A stretch of 64,000 bases of DNA from Mycobacterium sp. 141 (GTDB taxonomy: Bacteria; Actinomycetota; Actinomycetes; Mycobacteriales; Mycobacteriaceae). Location of the stretch: NCBI RefSeq assembly GCF_000382405.1, contig NZ_KB908258.1:186001-250000 (forward strand), in the 5' to 3' direction. Made by a program: the position numbers and the translations under genes. How positions within the stretch are numbered: the stretch's first letter is position 1; every line of letters starts with the position of its first letter. The notes under the pieces are model-generated. The model was given only the letters and a program-made list of their open reading frames with translations. It was not told where the DNA came from and did no database searches. Shown in pieces: positions 44,669 to 53,976 of this stretch.

Positions 44669-44683
44669 TACCCCCCTAGGGTA
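44669..44683. promoter_or_regulatory. Copper-responsive operator (RicR/CsoR-type palindrome)
   Basis: TACCCCCCTAGGGTA fits the pattern TACCC-N5-GGGTA of mycobacterial RicR sites; the palindrome extends one base each side (44668-44684). It lies between copZ and the divergent response regulator gene, close enough to control both. No csoR or ricR gene is present in the window, so the repressor would act in trans. Confidence 0.75.
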
Positions 44684-44699
44684 TGAAAGTGAGGCGCCC

Positions 44700-45419
44700 G
44701 TGCACCATAAAGTGGTGGACTCAACACCGGCCGGTTACCGCGCCCTGGTCGTCGACGACGAGACCGCACTGGCCGGCATCGTCGCCAGCTACCTGGACCG
44801 TGAACAGTTCGAGGTCAGCCTCGCCCACACGGGGCCCGACGCCCTGGCCGTGGCCCGCGAGGTCGATCCCGACGTCGTGGTGCTCGACCTGGGCCTGCCC
44901 GGAATCGACGGCATCGAGGTATGTCGCCGACTGCGCACCTTCTCCGACGCCTACGTGGTGATGCTGACCGCCCGCGACACCGAGCTCGACACCATCGTCG
45001 GACTGTCCGTCGGGGCCGATGACTACCTGACCAAGCCATTCAGTCCCCGCGAGCTGGTCGCCCGGGTCAAGGCGATGCTGCGCAGGCCGCGCAACACGAC
45101 CGCGAGCACGGAGGGCGCCCGGGTGTTCGGACCGCTGCGCATCGACGTCGCAGGCCGGCAGGTATCCATCGACGACGAGCAGATCGTGCTGACCCGCACC
45201 GAATTCGATGTGCTCGCCGCACTCTCGGCACACCCCGGCGTGGTGCTCAGCAGACACCGTCTGATCGAAACAGTGTGGGAACAAAGCTATGTCGGCAACG
45301 AGCACCTGGTCGACGTCCATATCGGGCACCTGCGACGCAAACTTCGCGACGACCCGGCTGCTCCACGGTACGTGATGACGGTACGCGGCGTCGGGTACAA
45401 GATGGGCACCGGCCGATGA
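44700..45419 (+). CDS. OmpR-family response regulator of the copper island
   Basis: 239 residues from GTG 44700, preceded by GAGG at 5 bases. The receiver has VVDDE, phospho-acceptor D63 (VVLDLGLP) and TKPFSPRE. The winged helix contains LTRTEFDVLAALSAHPG, VDVHIGHLRRKL and VRGVGYKMG. The upstream open frame reaches into the operator and is not preferred. It diverges from copZ across the copper box and overlaps its kinase by ATGA. A role in copper response is inferred from position. Confidence 0.92.
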   Translation: MHHKVVDSTPAGYRALVVDDETALAGIVASYLDREQFEVSLAHTGPDALAVAREVDPDVVVLDLGLPGIDGIEVCRRLRTFSDAYVVMLTARDTELDTIVGLSVGADDYLTKPFSPRELVARVKAMLRRPRNTTASTEGARVFGPLRIDVAGRQVSIDDEQIVLTRTEFDVLAALSAHPGVVLSRHRLIETVWEQSYVGNEHLVDVHIGHLRRKLRDDPAAPRYVMTVRGVGYKMGTGR

Positions 45420-46519
45420 CGCGCCGCCGGCACGCCGGGCTCGGCACCCGGCTCTTGCTTGCACAGGCCCTGGTGCTGGTCGCCGCAGCCGGAACCACCG
45501 GCGTGGTGGCCGCGGTCGTCGGTCCGCCGTTGTTCCGCGAACATCTGCACCGGGCCGGCGTTTCCGGCGATTCGGCCCAGCAGATGCATGCCGAGCAGGC
45601 ATACGTCTATGCCACCGTCATCTCGGTGGGCGTCGCAATGTGTGTGGCCGCGCTGGCCGCCCTGGTAGTCACCTGGTACCTCAGCCGGCGGCTACAGCGG
45701 TCGGTCACCGATGTCGCCACAGCGGCCACCGCCATCGCCGACGGCCGCTACGACTCGCGGGTGCCGCCAGCCCATCTGGGCGACGAATTCGATGCTCTGG
45801 CAAAGTCTTTCAACGAGATGGCGAGCCGGCTGCAGGCGATCGACACCAGTCGGCGCAGGTTGTTCGGTGACCTGGCGCATGAGATCCGCACTCCTGTGGC
45901 AGTTTTGGATGCCTACGTCGAGGCGATCGAGGATGGTGTACGCACCCTCGACACCGAGACCATGGATGTCCTGCGACAGCACACCCGTCGACTGGTGCGG
46001 TTCTCCGACGATGCCGCCGCACTCGCGAAGGCCGAGGAGGGTCAGGCCACAATCGAACCGGCGGCGGTGTCGGTGGCGGATCTGGTGGCGGTCGCGGTGG
46101 CCGCTGCCGCTAACCGGTTCGACGCCAAAGGCGTCACCCTGCACGTCGACATCGACACCGCGCTGCCGCATCTATGGGTGGATCCGCACAGACTCGGCCA
46201 GGTGCTCGGCAACCTGCTGGACAACGCGCTACGCCACACCCCATCAGGCGGATCCGTCCAAATCGCCGCCAGCACAACCAAGAACATGGTCACACTCACG
46301 GTGAGCGACACCGGCGACGGCATCCCTGCCGAGCACCTGCCACACGTCTTCGAACGCTTCTACCGCACAGATACGGCCCGTGACCGCGACCGTGGCGGCT
46401 CCGGCATCGGCCTGTCCATCGTCAAGGCCCTCGTCGAAGCCCACCACGGTCGCATCAGCGTCAGCAGCTCCGGCACAGGCACCGGCGCAACGTTCATCGT
46501 GACCCTGCCCGCCGATTAG
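45416..46519 (+). CDS. Sensor histidine kinase of the copper island
   Basis: A 367-residue kinase. TM1 is near 13-36 and TM2 near 64-89, leaving an unusually short sensor loop (about 37-63) that contains several His and a Met (FREHLHRAG, QQMHAEQ), which could ligate metal. HAMP follows; the phospho-acceptor is H155 in AHEIRTPV. The N box NLLDNALRHT, DTGDGIP, FERFYR and GSGIGLSIV are all intact. Coupled to the regulator by four-base overlap; copper sensing is an inference from loop residues and neighbours. Confidence 0.91.
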   Translation: MTRRRHAGLGTRLLLAQALVLVAAAGTTGVVAAVVGPPLFREHLHRAGVSGDSAQQMHAEQAYVYATVISVGVAMCVAALAALVVTWYLSRRLQRSVTDVATAATAIADGRYDSRVPPAHLGDEFDALAKSFNEMASRLQAIDTSRRRLFGDLAHEIRTPVAVLDAYVEAIEDGVRTLDTETMDVLRQHTRRLVRFSDDAAALAKAEEGQATIEPAAVSVADLVAVAVAAAANRFDAKGVTLHVDIDTALPHLWVDPHRLGQVLGNLLDNALRHTPSGGSVQIAASTTKNMVTLTVSDTGDGIPAEHLPHVFERFYRTDTARDRDRGGSGIGLSIVKALVEAHHGRISVSSSGTGTGATFIVTLPAD

Positions 46520-46522
46520 CGG

Positions 46523-47119
46523 TCAGAGCGTGCCGAGGATGGCACGCATGGTGTCGATCTCCTGCTGCTGCGTGGTGACGATCGAGTGCGCCATTTTCAC
46601 CGCGTCCGGATACCGACCATCACTGATTTCCGTCTGCGCCATGGTGATCGCACCCTCGTGGTGCGCGATCATCTGGGTCAGGTAGAGCTTGGCGGCTTCG
46701 ACGCCCTGCGCGTCACGCAGCACGTCCATATCGGCATCGGACATCATGCCCTGCATGTGACCCATTGCGGGCATGGGCGGGTTGCCCCATGCGGTGAGCC
46801 AGCCCTGCATCTGCTGGATCTCGGGGGCCTGCGCGGCCTTGATCTGGGTGGCCAGATCGGTCACGCGCTTGTCGATGCCCTGCTTGGCCAGCAGCATGTC
46901 GCTCATCTCGACGGCCTGCTGGTGATGCGGGATCATGTGCTGGGCGAACATGACATCGGCGTCGTTATGCGGCTGGCTGCTGGCCGGGGCAGCGGTCGAG
47001 GTGCTCGTGGTCGGCTGATCGGTCGGGCTGCTCGCGGGAGTGCCCGAAGAGTTGCTACAGCCCGCCGCGAGCGCAACGGTTGCGAGCGCGGCGGCTCCTG
47101 TCGCGATGGTTCTTTTCAT
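46523..47119 (-). CDS. DUF305 lipoprotein, probable metal-binding
   Basis: A 198-residue protein. The signal peptide ends in lipobox LAAGC (Cys 21), followed by a Ser/Thr/Pro linker. The DUF305 domain has HMIPHHQQAVEM (61-72) and MIAHHEGAITMA, plus a Met/His-rich insert MPAMGHMQGMM, all suited to bind copper. DUF305 is a ferritin-like four-helix fold. It converges on the kinase gene with 3 bp between stops. ATG at 47119 used; an in-frame GTG lies two codons upstream. It probably works with the copper island in the envelope. Confidence 0.85.
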   Translation of the reverse strand: MKRTIATGAAALATVALAAGCSNSSGTPASSPTDQPTTSTSTAAPASSQPHNDADVMFAQHMIPHHQQAVEMSDMLLAKQGIDKRVTDLATQIKAAQAPEIQQMQGWLTAWGNPPMPAMGHMQGMMSDADMDVLRDAQGVEAAKLYLTQMIAHHEGAITMAQTEISDGRYPDAVKMAHSIVTTQQQEIDTMRAILGTL

Positions 47120-47199
47120 GTCCACGGCTCGAGCCTGCCCAGGGTCGATATGGCTGGGCTAGTCGTTCTGTGAAGATTCGATAAAGCTCGTCCGCGCTG

Positions 47200-48294
47200 T
47201 CAGGCCCGCCGCGCGCGGAACAGCTTCACCTCACCCTTGATGCCCTTGAGGCGTCGCGCCCCGGCGAAGGACCACGTGAACCGGTCTGCGTCACCGATCG
47301 CCTCGCGCGTGGATTCGGCCACCAGCACGCTCCCCGGCCGCGCGGCCCCGGTGACCCGGCTGGCCAGGTTCACCGGACTGCCGAACCAGTCGCCGGCTCG
47401 GCTCACCGCCAGCCCCGTCGCCAGGCCCACCCGCAGCCGCGGGAAATCCTCCTCGGTCTCGGTGACGGCAACCAACGCCAGCGCGGCGTCCAGCAGGGCG
47501 CCCGGATCAGTACTGACGAACATGACCGCGTCACCGATGGTCTTGATCAACCGCACGGGCGCCACCGCGACGTCACGCGCCGCGTCGGCCAGCCGGTTGG
47601 CCAACCGCTCCAGATCCTCAGGAGGCACAACCTCCCCCAGACTCGTGAACCCCACCAGGTCCGCGAACGCCACGCTGACCAGCCGGGCACCGGGCAACGG
47701 CACCCCCTCCGCGCGTTCGGAGGCGTTGACCGCCTCGGTTTCCAGGGCGTGGCGCAGCTGGACGAACAGCATGTTCTGGATCATCGGCCCGATAAGCGGG
47801 GCCACCGCGGCCACCAATCGCTCGGACCCCTGCGCGATCTGCAGCTCGGTCGCCCCAGGGTTCGACACGGCCGCCAAGGCCGCGTACCGCATCACCTCTG
47901 CCGCCCGGCCCAGGCCCTCGGCCAGCACCCGTGTGATGAGCACGATCTGGTCAGGCTCGATCCCGAGTTCGATAAAACGCTGAGCGAGCGCGACGATCTC
48001 GGCATCGGCATGCGGCAGCACCGCAGCATCGGGATCAGTGACCGACTGCAGCCCCATCGCCCGCTGCAGGCGCTGCAACAGCTCGGGGTCGATGCCGACC
48101 TGCTCGCTGACCTCACGCGCCGACACGTACTGGCCGTCGTCCCCGAGGATTCGGCGCGGGGCCAGCAGTGCCGGGGCGATCTCGTGGCGGATCTGGTCGA
48201 CGGTGATCCCCCGGTCCAGCAGCCACGGAATCAGCTCGGCGCGCTGTGCGCGTGCATCACCCTCCAGACCCTCGAGTAAACCGTCGTCAGACAC
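47200..48294 (-). CDS. Class III adenylyl cyclase (Rv1264-like)
   Basis: A 364-residue two-domain protein. The N-terminal helical domain (about 1-180: [33 protein letters not shown]) matches the autoinhibitory pH-sensing domain of M. tuberculosis Rv1264. The cyclase domain has [14 protein letters not shown] (metal Asp), KTIGDAVMF (substrate Lys and metal Asp) and [11 protein letters not shown] (transition-state Asn and Arg). It makes cAMP in the cytoplasm. It ends near RARRA, so it lacks the C-terminal tail of Rv1264. GTG at 48294 used; GTG at 48297 adjoins it. Confidence 0.9.
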   Translation of the reverse strand: MSDDGLLEGLEGDARAQRAELIPWLLDRGITVDQIRHEIAPALLAPRRILGDDGQYVSAREVSEQVGIDPELLQRLQRAMGLQSVTDPDAAVLPHADAEIVALAQRFIELGIEPDQIVLITRVLAEGLGRAAEVMRYAALAAVSNPGATELQIAQGSERLVAAVAPLIGPMIQNMLFVQLRHALETEAVNASERAEGVPLPGARLVSVAFADLVGFTSLGEVVPPEDLERLANRLADAARDVAVAPVRLIKTIGDAVMFVSTDPGALLDAALALVAVTETEEDFPRLRVGLATGLAVSRAGDWFGSPVNLASRVTGAARPGSVLVAESTREAIGDADRFTWSFAGARRLKGIKGEVKLFRARRA

Positions 48295-48372
48295 CACCTC
48301 AACGTATCTCGTCAATGCGGCACCGAAGACTCGATCATCGTGGCCGCCGGCCCTGAAGATGAATGTGGTTGA

Positions 48373-48870
48373 GTGCCTCTGGTGAGCGAGGTACTGCGGG
48401 GGCTGGCGCCCATCGTCGGCGAACGGCCGCGGCTGCTCATCCTCGGCAACATGCCGAGTGTCACGTCGCTGGCCGCCCGGGAGTACTACGGCAACCCGCG
48501 CAATGCGTTCTGGCGGATCGCCGCCGACGTGGTCGGATTCGATGCGGCGAAGCCGTATTCCGAGCGGGTGGCCGCACTGCAGGAGCACGGGATCGCGGTA
48601 TGGGACGTGCTGCGATCCTGCCGCCGGGTGGGCAGCCTCGATTCGGCAGTAGAGCGAGACAGCATGGTGCCCAACGACTTCAGGCAGTTCTTCGATGATC
48701 ACCGTGAGATCGAACTGGTGGTGTTCAACGGCGCCGCCGCCGAGGCGAACTACCGCCGCCTTGTGCACATCGAGCCGTCACCGGCCCGGGTGCGGCTGCC
48801 GTCCACCAGTCCCGCGCACACCATGGCCTACGCCGACAAGCTGGATGCCTGGCGGGCTGCCATCGGTTGA
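48373..48870 (+). CDS. DNA-deoxyinosine/uracil glycosylase (Mug-like)
   Basis: A 165-residue protein of the uracil-DNA glycosylase superfamily, hypoxanthine-glycosylase branch. [27 protein letters not shown] is split as the glycosylase motif 1 (GNMPS, with [10 protein letters not shown] binding DNA); motif 2 is LPSTSPAHT with STSPAH. It should excise deaminated bases in DNA. GTG at 48373; a GTG three codons on is possible. Divergent from the cyclase and followed by the LexA-controlled HNH gene. Confidence 0.85.
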   Translation: MPLVSEVLRGLAPIVGERPRLLILGNMPSVTSLAAREYYGNPRNAFWRIAADVVGFDAAKPYSERVAALQEHGIAVWDVLRSCRRVGSLDSAVERDSMVPNDFRQFFDDHREIELVVFNGAAAEANYRRLVHIEPSPARVRLPSTSPAHTMAYADKLDAWRAAIG

Positions 48871-48923
48871 GTGATCAGGCAATCCGCAGCACGAGGAATT
48901 GAGCCTGTTGTCGGGGGTGTGAG

Positions 48924-48944
48924 TAATATCGAACACATGTTCGA
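48924..48944 (+). promoter_or_regulatory. LexA (SOS) box and -10 element of the HNH gene
   Basis: TCGAACACATGTTCGA (48929-48944) is a perfect mycobacterial SOS box, TCGAAC-N4-GTTCGA. It overlaps the ATG at 48937. A -10 TAATAT (48924-48929) adjoins it, which would place the transcript start at or one base before the ATG, giving a leaderless message. LexA bound here would block both promoter and start. Confidence 0.85.
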
Positions 48945-50346
48945 CCACCTCGCTGACGCGGCCCTGATCGACGGGTTGGGGGATGCCGCGCGGGCGGAAG
49001 CGGCGGCCGTCGCGCGGCGGCTTGCGCTGATCGGTGAGTTGGATGCGCGTCGAGAGCGGGAGCTGGCCGAGACGATCTTCTGGCGCAGCGATCCATTCGA
49101 GGAGGTCGCCGCGGAGGTGTCGGCGGCGTTGACCATCAGCCGCACCCGCGCCGGTGGACAGATCCGCAGGGCGCGAGTCCTGCGTGACAAACTCCCGCAG
49201 GTAGCGGCGGTGTTCGCCGCCGGGACCATCGATTACCGGGTGGTATGCACCATCATCGCGCGCACCACCTTGGTCGAGGCGGCGGTGTGCCCGCAACTGG
49301 ATGCCGCAGTGGCCCGCCACGCACCCAAGTGGATGCGCCTGTCGGATCAAAAACTGCAGGATCGGGTCGATCTGTGGGTGGCCAAATACGATCCCGCCGG
49401 GGTGCGGATACCTCCAAGTGTGGACGAGTCCCGCCACATCACGGTCGAACCAGCCGGCCCGGGTATGGCGTTGGTGTGGGCCATTGTGCATGCCGGCGAC
49501 GGTGCGGGTTTCGATCAGCGCCTGGACGCCCTGGCCGCCACCGTGTGTCAGAACGATCCACGCACCCACCAGCAGCGCCGCTCGGATGCGCTCGGGCCGC
49601 TGTCGCGCCTGGAAGCACAGTTACCGTGCCGGTGCGGAACTCCGGACTGCCCAGCCACCGCGCAACGCGCAGCGGCTGATGCGGCGGTGGTTCATGTGCT
49701 GGCCGAGCAGGCCACCGTCGAAGGGACCTCGAACACGCCCGGGTATCTGCCCGGCTTCGGGATCCAGCCCGCCGAGACGGTACGTGAACTGGCCGCGACG
49801 GGCCGCACCACACCGGTCACCGTGCCCACCGAGACGCCGGGGTATCGCCCCTCGGCAGCGTTGCGAAAGTTCATCCGGTGGCGGGATCTGACCTGCAGGT
49901 TTCCCGGGTGTGACCGGCCCGCTGTCGCCGCTGACATCGACCACACCGCGCCGTACCCGTACGGGGCGACGCATCCTTCGAACCTCAAGTTGTATTGCCG
50001 GCATCATCATTTGGTGAAAACGTTCTGCCCTGGGTGGAGCGATCACCAATTACCCGACGGCACAGTCGTTATCACCTCACCGACCGGGCACGTCTACCGC
50101 ACCGAACCCCACGGTGCCGCCCTGTTCCCCGCGCTGGCCCACCCGACCGGCGAGATCGTCGTGGCCACCCCGGCCGAGCCCACGCCGTACCGGGCACTGA
50201 TGATGCCGACCCGCACCCAGACCCGCGAACAGGACCGCCGCGACCGCGTTGCCGCCGAACGCCGCCGCCGCATCGCACTCAACACCGAACAACAACGCCA
50301 ACATCAAGCCTGGCTCGCCGCCAACTACCAACCACCACCCTTCTGA
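48937..50346 (+). CDS. 13E12-repeat-type DUF222/HNH endonuclease protein
   Basis: 469 residues from ATG 48937 (MFDHLADAAL). The N-terminal DUF222 domain spans about 1-300 (helical; ISRTRAGGQIRRARVLRDKLP). A Cys-rich insert (PCRCGTPDCPA) follows, and the C-terminal HNH domain has CRFPGCDRPAVAADIDHT, NLKLYCRHHHLVKT with the metal and catalytic His. The Arg/Gln-rich tail ends YQPPPF. Family members (REP13E12 genes) are DNA-damage inducible in M. tuberculosis; the box at the start supports that. The upstream 22 codons of open frame are not used. Confidence 0.9.
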   Translation: MFDHLADAALIDGLGDAARAEAAAVARRLALIGELDARRERELAETIFWRSDPFEEVAAEVSAALTISRTRAGGQIRRARVLRDKLPQVAAVFAAGTIDYRVVCTIIARTTLVEAAVCPQLDAAVARHAPKWMRLSDQKLQDRVDLWVAKYDPAGVRIPPSVDESRHITVEPAGPGMALVWAIVHAGDGAGFDQRLDALAATVCQNDPRTHQQRRSDALGPLSRLEAQLPCRCGTPDCPATAQRAAADAAVVHVLAEQATVEGTSNTPGYLPGFGIQPAETVRELAATGRTTPVTVPTETPGYRPSAALRKFIRWRDLTCRFPGCDRPAVAADIDHTAPYPYGATHPSNLKLYCRHHHLVKTFCPGWSDHQLPDGTVVITSPTGHVYRTEPHGAALFPALAHPTGEIVVATPAEPTPYRALMMPTRTQTREQDRRDRVAAERRRRIALNTEQQRQHQAWLAANYQPPPF

Positions 50347-50365
50347 GCGCAGTGGTTGTCTAGCG

Positions 50366-51202
50366 TCAGCTGCCGTATCTGCTGGCGTACTCCCCGGGCG
50401 TGCAGCCCAGCATGGCGCGGAAGTCGTTGCTGAAATGCGCCTGGTCATACCAGCCGAGACGGACTGCCAGATCGGCGAAGTCGACACCGGGGGTGCTTTC
50501 GATCTCCAGTGCGGCCTGCTGCAGCCGATAACGGCAGAGCACCCATTTGACGGGCACCCCGACATAGTGCCGGAACACCCGCTGTGTCGTGCGGGTACTC
50601 CACGGCGCATGGATCATCACCTGTTCCACGCGATGCAGCGTCCCGTCTTCCCGCATCCGGTCGAGCAGCGGTGTCAGCGCACGGTATGTCGCATCCGGCT
50701 CGGCGGTGCAGGCTCCGACAGCTGCGTCAAGAGCAGCGCCGGCCGTCGCTATATCGTCGTCGAGAAGTATTGGTGCACCGAATAATTCGTCGTCCACCGG
50801 CACCACACGGCCGGTCAGCTCACCGGCGTCCCTGCCGAACCGGGCGGTGAAACCCCCGGGGTGAAAACGCGCACCCACCACGGCGCCTCGCCCACTGATC
50901 GTGGTGCGGAAGACTTTCGGCACCACGCCGTGCACCAAGGTGTTGGGCAGTGAAACCCCGTGGCGGACCACGTCGTCGCCCCATTCCCGGGTGATGTGTA
51001 TGGCCGGGAAGGTGATGACGGCACTCTCGAACGGTCCGTCGGCACGCCGGTCCCAGCTCACCGACCAGAACTGCTCGACGAACCGCGCGGCGTCCGGCGA
51101 CGGCGCCCAGCGGTGCAGATCGAACACCGAGCCCGTACCTGCCCGGCCCACGACACCGCGCACCGGCGCGTTCGGTTCTGGCGCGTTTCTCCAAGCAACC
51201 AT
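50366..51202 (-). CDS. AraC-family regulator
   Basis: A 278-residue protein. The N-terminal domain (about 20-170: RFVEQFWSVSWDRR, GARFHPGGFTARFG) is of the DUF6597 type found in AraC regulators of this size. The C-terminal double helix-turn-helix contains STRTTQRVFRHYVGVPVKWVLCRYRLQ and LAVRLGWYDQAHFSNDFRAMLGCTPGEY, the AraC signature. It is divergent from the VOC gene at 51230 with only 27 bp between starts, so it probably controls that gene. Ligand unknown. Confidence 0.88.
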   Translation of the reverse strand: MVAWRNAPEPNAPVRGVVGRAGTGSVFDLHRWAPSPDAARFVEQFWSVSWDRRADGPFESAVITFPAIHITREWGDDVVRHGVSLPNTLVHGVVPKVFRTTISGRGAVVGARFHPGGFTARFGRDAGELTGRVVPVDDELFGAPILLDDDIATAGAALDAAVGACTAEPDATYRALTPLLDRMREDGTLHRVEQVMIHAPWSTRTTQRVFRHYVGVPVKWVLCRYRLQQAALEIESTPGVDFADLAVRLGWYDQAHFSNDFRAMLGCTPGEYASRYGS

Positions 51203-51229
51203 CGAACCCAGGCTACGAAACTGGGCGCC

Positions 51230-51697
51230 ATGAGTGTGAAACCGATTCCCGACGGCTACACGAGCCTCACCCCATTCCTGTGCCTGGACGGCGCGGCCGA
51301 TGCGATCGACTTCTACGTATCGGTGTTCGGTGCCACGCTGGTGAGCAGGATGGACGGCCCCAACGGCACCGTCGCGCACGCCGAACTGGACTTCGGCGAC
51401 GGGCGTCTGCAGCTGGGCGATCCGCAGGACGCCTACCAGCTTGCCGCACCCGACAAGGACGCTTACGCGACCGGTTCGATCGCGTTCTACTGCGCCGACG
51501 CCGACGCGGTGATCGACCGTGCCGTGGCGGCCGGGGCTGTCATCCGCGAGCCCATCCAGACCTTCGTCACGGGCGACCGGTTTGCTTCCATCATCGATCC
51601 GTTCGGTCAACGCTGGAGCGTCATGACCCGCGTCGAGGACGTCTCACCGGAGGAACAGGAACGCCGTCTGAACGAGTGGGCGGCGGCCAACACCTGA
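51230..51697 (+). CDS. VOC-family protein, PhnB-like
   Basis: A 155-residue vicinal-oxygen-chelate protein. GYTSLTPFLCLDGAADAIDFY and VFGATLVSRM are typical of the PhnB/YdeR-like group, and DPFGQRWSVMTRVEDV is the C-terminal signature. The usual first metal His is replaced, so metal-dependent catalysis is doubtful. Divergent from the AraC gene, and convergent with mbtM 6 bp away. Function unknown. Confidence 0.85.
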   Translation: MSVKPIPDGYTSLTPFLCLDGAADAIDFYVSVFGATLVSRMDGPNGTVAHAELDFGDGRLQLGDPQDAYQLAAPDKDAYATGSIAFYCADADAVIDRAVAAGAVIREPIQTFVTGDRFASIIDPFGQRWSVMTRVEDVSPEEQERRLNEWAAANT

Positions 51698-51703
51698 GGC
51701 CTG

Positions 51704-53281
51704 CTACACCCAGTCGCCGACCAGCGTGCGTTTGACCTCGAACCGACGCAGCTTGCCCGACGACGTGCGCGGCAGCGCACCAGGTTTGACGAATACGACA
51801 TCGGCAGGCACCACGCCGCAGCCCGAGGCCACCTGCTGGATGACCTGGCTGCGAGCACCCGCCTCGTCGGGACCGCGGAACTCGGCGGCGATCACCAGGC
51901 CGGGCCGGATCGAGCCCTCCCCGACGCCGACGGCCACCACCGCTCCTTCACGAACCCCCGGCACCTGGGCGGCGACCTGCTCGACCTCGGCGGGAAACAC
52001 GTTGCGCCCGGCAACGGTGATGATTTCCTTGGCCCGGCCGCACACGACCAGTCCGCCGTCGACGAAGTAGCCCAGATCGCCTGTGTGGAACCATTCGTCT
52101 GCGCCCCGCGGCTCTTCTCCGAGGTACCCCGACATCATCGACGAACCACGGATGACGACCTCTCCGACCTCGCGGTCGGTGACCTCGACCGCCGCTGCCT
52201 CGTGTGGCTCGATCCGCACTTCCATACCGGTCAACGGCTGGCCCAGCACGACATGCTTCCGCGGTGAGGTTCCCGCGTCGGTGCGAAACACCGTCTCGTC
52301 CACCAGCATTCCGACACCGGGTATGGGAACGGTTACCGCACAGGTTGATTCGGCCAAACCGTAGGACGGTGACAGCGCATTGGCAGAGAACCCGAACCGG
52401 GCCATCTCCACCGCAAACCGCTCGGTCAGCTCACTGTCGACAGGTTCGCCGCCGTTGAGGGCGAAGCGAAGCGCGGACAGATCGACATCGGTGACCCGGC
52501 TGGAGTACTTGCCGATCATCCCGTAGGCCATGTTCGGCGCGGCGGTGCAGGTGGACCCGCTCTCGGTCAGCCAGTTCAGCCAGCGGAACGGTGACGCCTG
52601 GAAAGCAGAGGTGGGCGCCTGCCAGACCTCCACGCCGGCCACGGCGCCGGACATCAGAAAACTCAGACCCATGTCGTGGTAGAGCGGCAACCACGAACAT
52701 CCCACCGTGTCCGCTGTGACACCGGTCCGCTCGTTGATGCCGGTCAGGTTGGCCAACATCGCCGCAGGGGAAATCTGCACGGTCCGCGGCAAACCCGTCG
52801 AACCCGCGGTGCCCTGCAGAACCGCGACCGGGGCGTCCGCCTCCGGCGCGACGAACGACGTGGAGCGCTGGGCATGCGCCACCCCGACGAGATCGACGAC
52901 CTGCGGGGTGTCGGCGGCCTCGGTCAACCGCTCCAGGTAGCTGCCCTGGCTCAGGACGCGTTGCACACCGATGCCACGGAACCGATCCAACGTGTTGTGC
53001 GCCCACTGTGCGGTTTCGGCCCCGCGCACCGGCCCCGGCAAGATCGACACCGCCGCCCCGGCCAGGAACGAGCCGATGATCGCCGACACCAACTCCGCGG
53101 TGGGTTCGCCGACCAGCCCGATGCGCGTCACACCGTCGTCGAGCAACCGCTCGGCCGCGTTCTCAGCGCGCGCCAGGATCTCGGGCCACGGATAGCGTGT
53201 CCACTCCCCGTCCTCGAGCAGCACTAGATGATCGGTGCTGGCACCGAGTCGGGCAGTCAGTGCCGCCGCCAGTGGGTTCAT
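51704..53281 (-). CDS. mbtM: Acyl-AMP ligase, MbtM (FadD33)-like
   Basis: A 525-residue ANL-superfamily enzyme. The P-loop region is [13 protein letters not shown], with [37 protein letters not shown] and the C-terminal catalytic SSGKLRR. The full sequence reads as a close relative of M. tuberculosis MbtM, which activates fatty acids for the lysine side chain of mycobactin. Its usual partners (mbtL, mbtN, mbtT) are not next to it. No IdeR box was seen upstream. It is preceded by a short ORF that overlaps its start. Confidence 0.85.
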   Translation of the reverse strand: MNPLAAALTARLGASTDHLVLLEDGEWTRYPWPEILARAENAAERLLDDGVTRIGLVGEPTAELVSAIIGSFLAGAAVSILPGPVRGAETAQWAHNTLDRFRGIGVQRVLSQGSYLERLTEAADTPQVVDLVGVAHAQRSTSFVAPEADAPVAVLQGTAGSTGLPRTVQISPAAMLANLTGINERTGVTADTVGCSWLPLYHDMGLSFLMSGAVAGVEVWQAPTSAFQASPFRWLNWLTESGSTCTAAPNMAYGMIGKYSSRVTDVDLSALRFALNGGEPVDSELTERFAVEMARFGFSANALSPSYGLAESTCAVTVPIPGVGMLVDETVFRTDAGTSPRKHVVLGQPLTGMEVRIEPHEAAAVEVTDREVGEVVIRGSSMMSGYLGEEPRGADEWFHTGDLGYFVDGGLVVCGRAKEIITVAGRNVFPAEVEQVAAQVPGVREGAVVAVGVGEGSIRPGLVIAAEFRGPDEAGARSQVIQQVASGCGVVPADVVFVKPGALPRTSSGKLRRFEVKRTLVGDWV

Positions 53282-53421
53282 CGGGCAACCTCCGCGTGAG
53301 TCTCAGTTCCATTGCGATGTTCTCTGAATCGTATGTCCGTCAGACCCTGCATCAACTGTTGGCATGCAGATTTGCCGGATCCGAGAGCCATAGCGTGAAG
53401 GTACTCGTTATTTGCCGACAT
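53278..53421 (-). CDS. Possible 47-residue ORF coupled to mbtM
   Basis: Starts [20 protein letters not shown] and ends HAEVAR; its TGA overlaps the mbtM ATG (ATGA). The position is that of the acyl carrier gene mbtL in M. tuberculosis, but the ORF is too short and lacks the DSL phosphopantetheine motif. Composition is less GC-rich than its neighbours. It may be a leader, a remnant or chance. Ribosome site is weak. Confidence 0.35.
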   Translation of the reverse strand: MSANNEYLHAMALGSGKSACQQLMQGLTDIRFREHRNGTETHAEVAR

Positions 53422-53536
53422 TTGACCGGTCTCGGTACCGGCAACTGTGCTGCATTCCGTCCCCGGCCGACAGGACCCTACGGGCCGTAGAGCAGACATC
53501 TTCGGCTGCCCCTTCGGCCCCGGATAACGTGGCGGT

Positions 53537-53974
53537 ATGTCATGCGTGTTCTGTGCCGTCGTCGCCGGTGAGGCGCCCGCCATCCGCATCCACGAGGACG
53601 ACGACTACCTCGGCATCCTCGACATCCGGCCGTTCACCCGCGGCCACACCTTGGTGATCCCGAAGAAGCACACCGTCGACCTCACCGACACACCACCGGA
53701 AACTCTGGCCGGGATGGCCGTCGTCGGGCAGCGCATAGCCCGCGCCGCCCGCGAATCCGGACTCCACGCCGACGGCAACAACATCGTCATCAACGACGGC
53801 AAGGCCGCGTTCCAGACTGTGTTCCACATCCACCTGCACGTGGTGCCGCGGCACAACGGCGACAAGCTGTCCTTCGCCAAGGGAGTGCTGGTGCGCCGGG
53901 ACCCGGATCGCGAGGAGTCCGGCCGGTTGTTACGCGCGGCGTTGGAGGACCTCGACCGATCCACGCGGGATTGA
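53537..53974 (+). CDS. HIT-family hydrolase (Rv1262c-like)
   Basis: A 145-residue histidine-triad protein. The catalytic motif HIHLHVVPR lies near 95-103, and the N-terminal CVFCAVV with FHIHLH positions may bind zinc. It resembles Rv1262c throughout. HIT proteins hydrolyse nucleoside phosphoramidates or dinucleotides; the physiological substrate is not known. ATG start. Stops 2 bp from the convergent LLM gene's stop. Confidence 0.92.
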   Translation: MSCVFCAVVAGEAPAIRIHEDDDYLGILDIRPFTRGHTLVIPKKHTVDLTDTPPETLAGMAVVGQRIARAARESGLHADGNNIVINDGKAAFQTVFHIHLHVVPRHNGDKLSFAKGVLVRRDPDREESGRLLRAALEDLDRSTRD

Positions 53975-53976
53975 GC

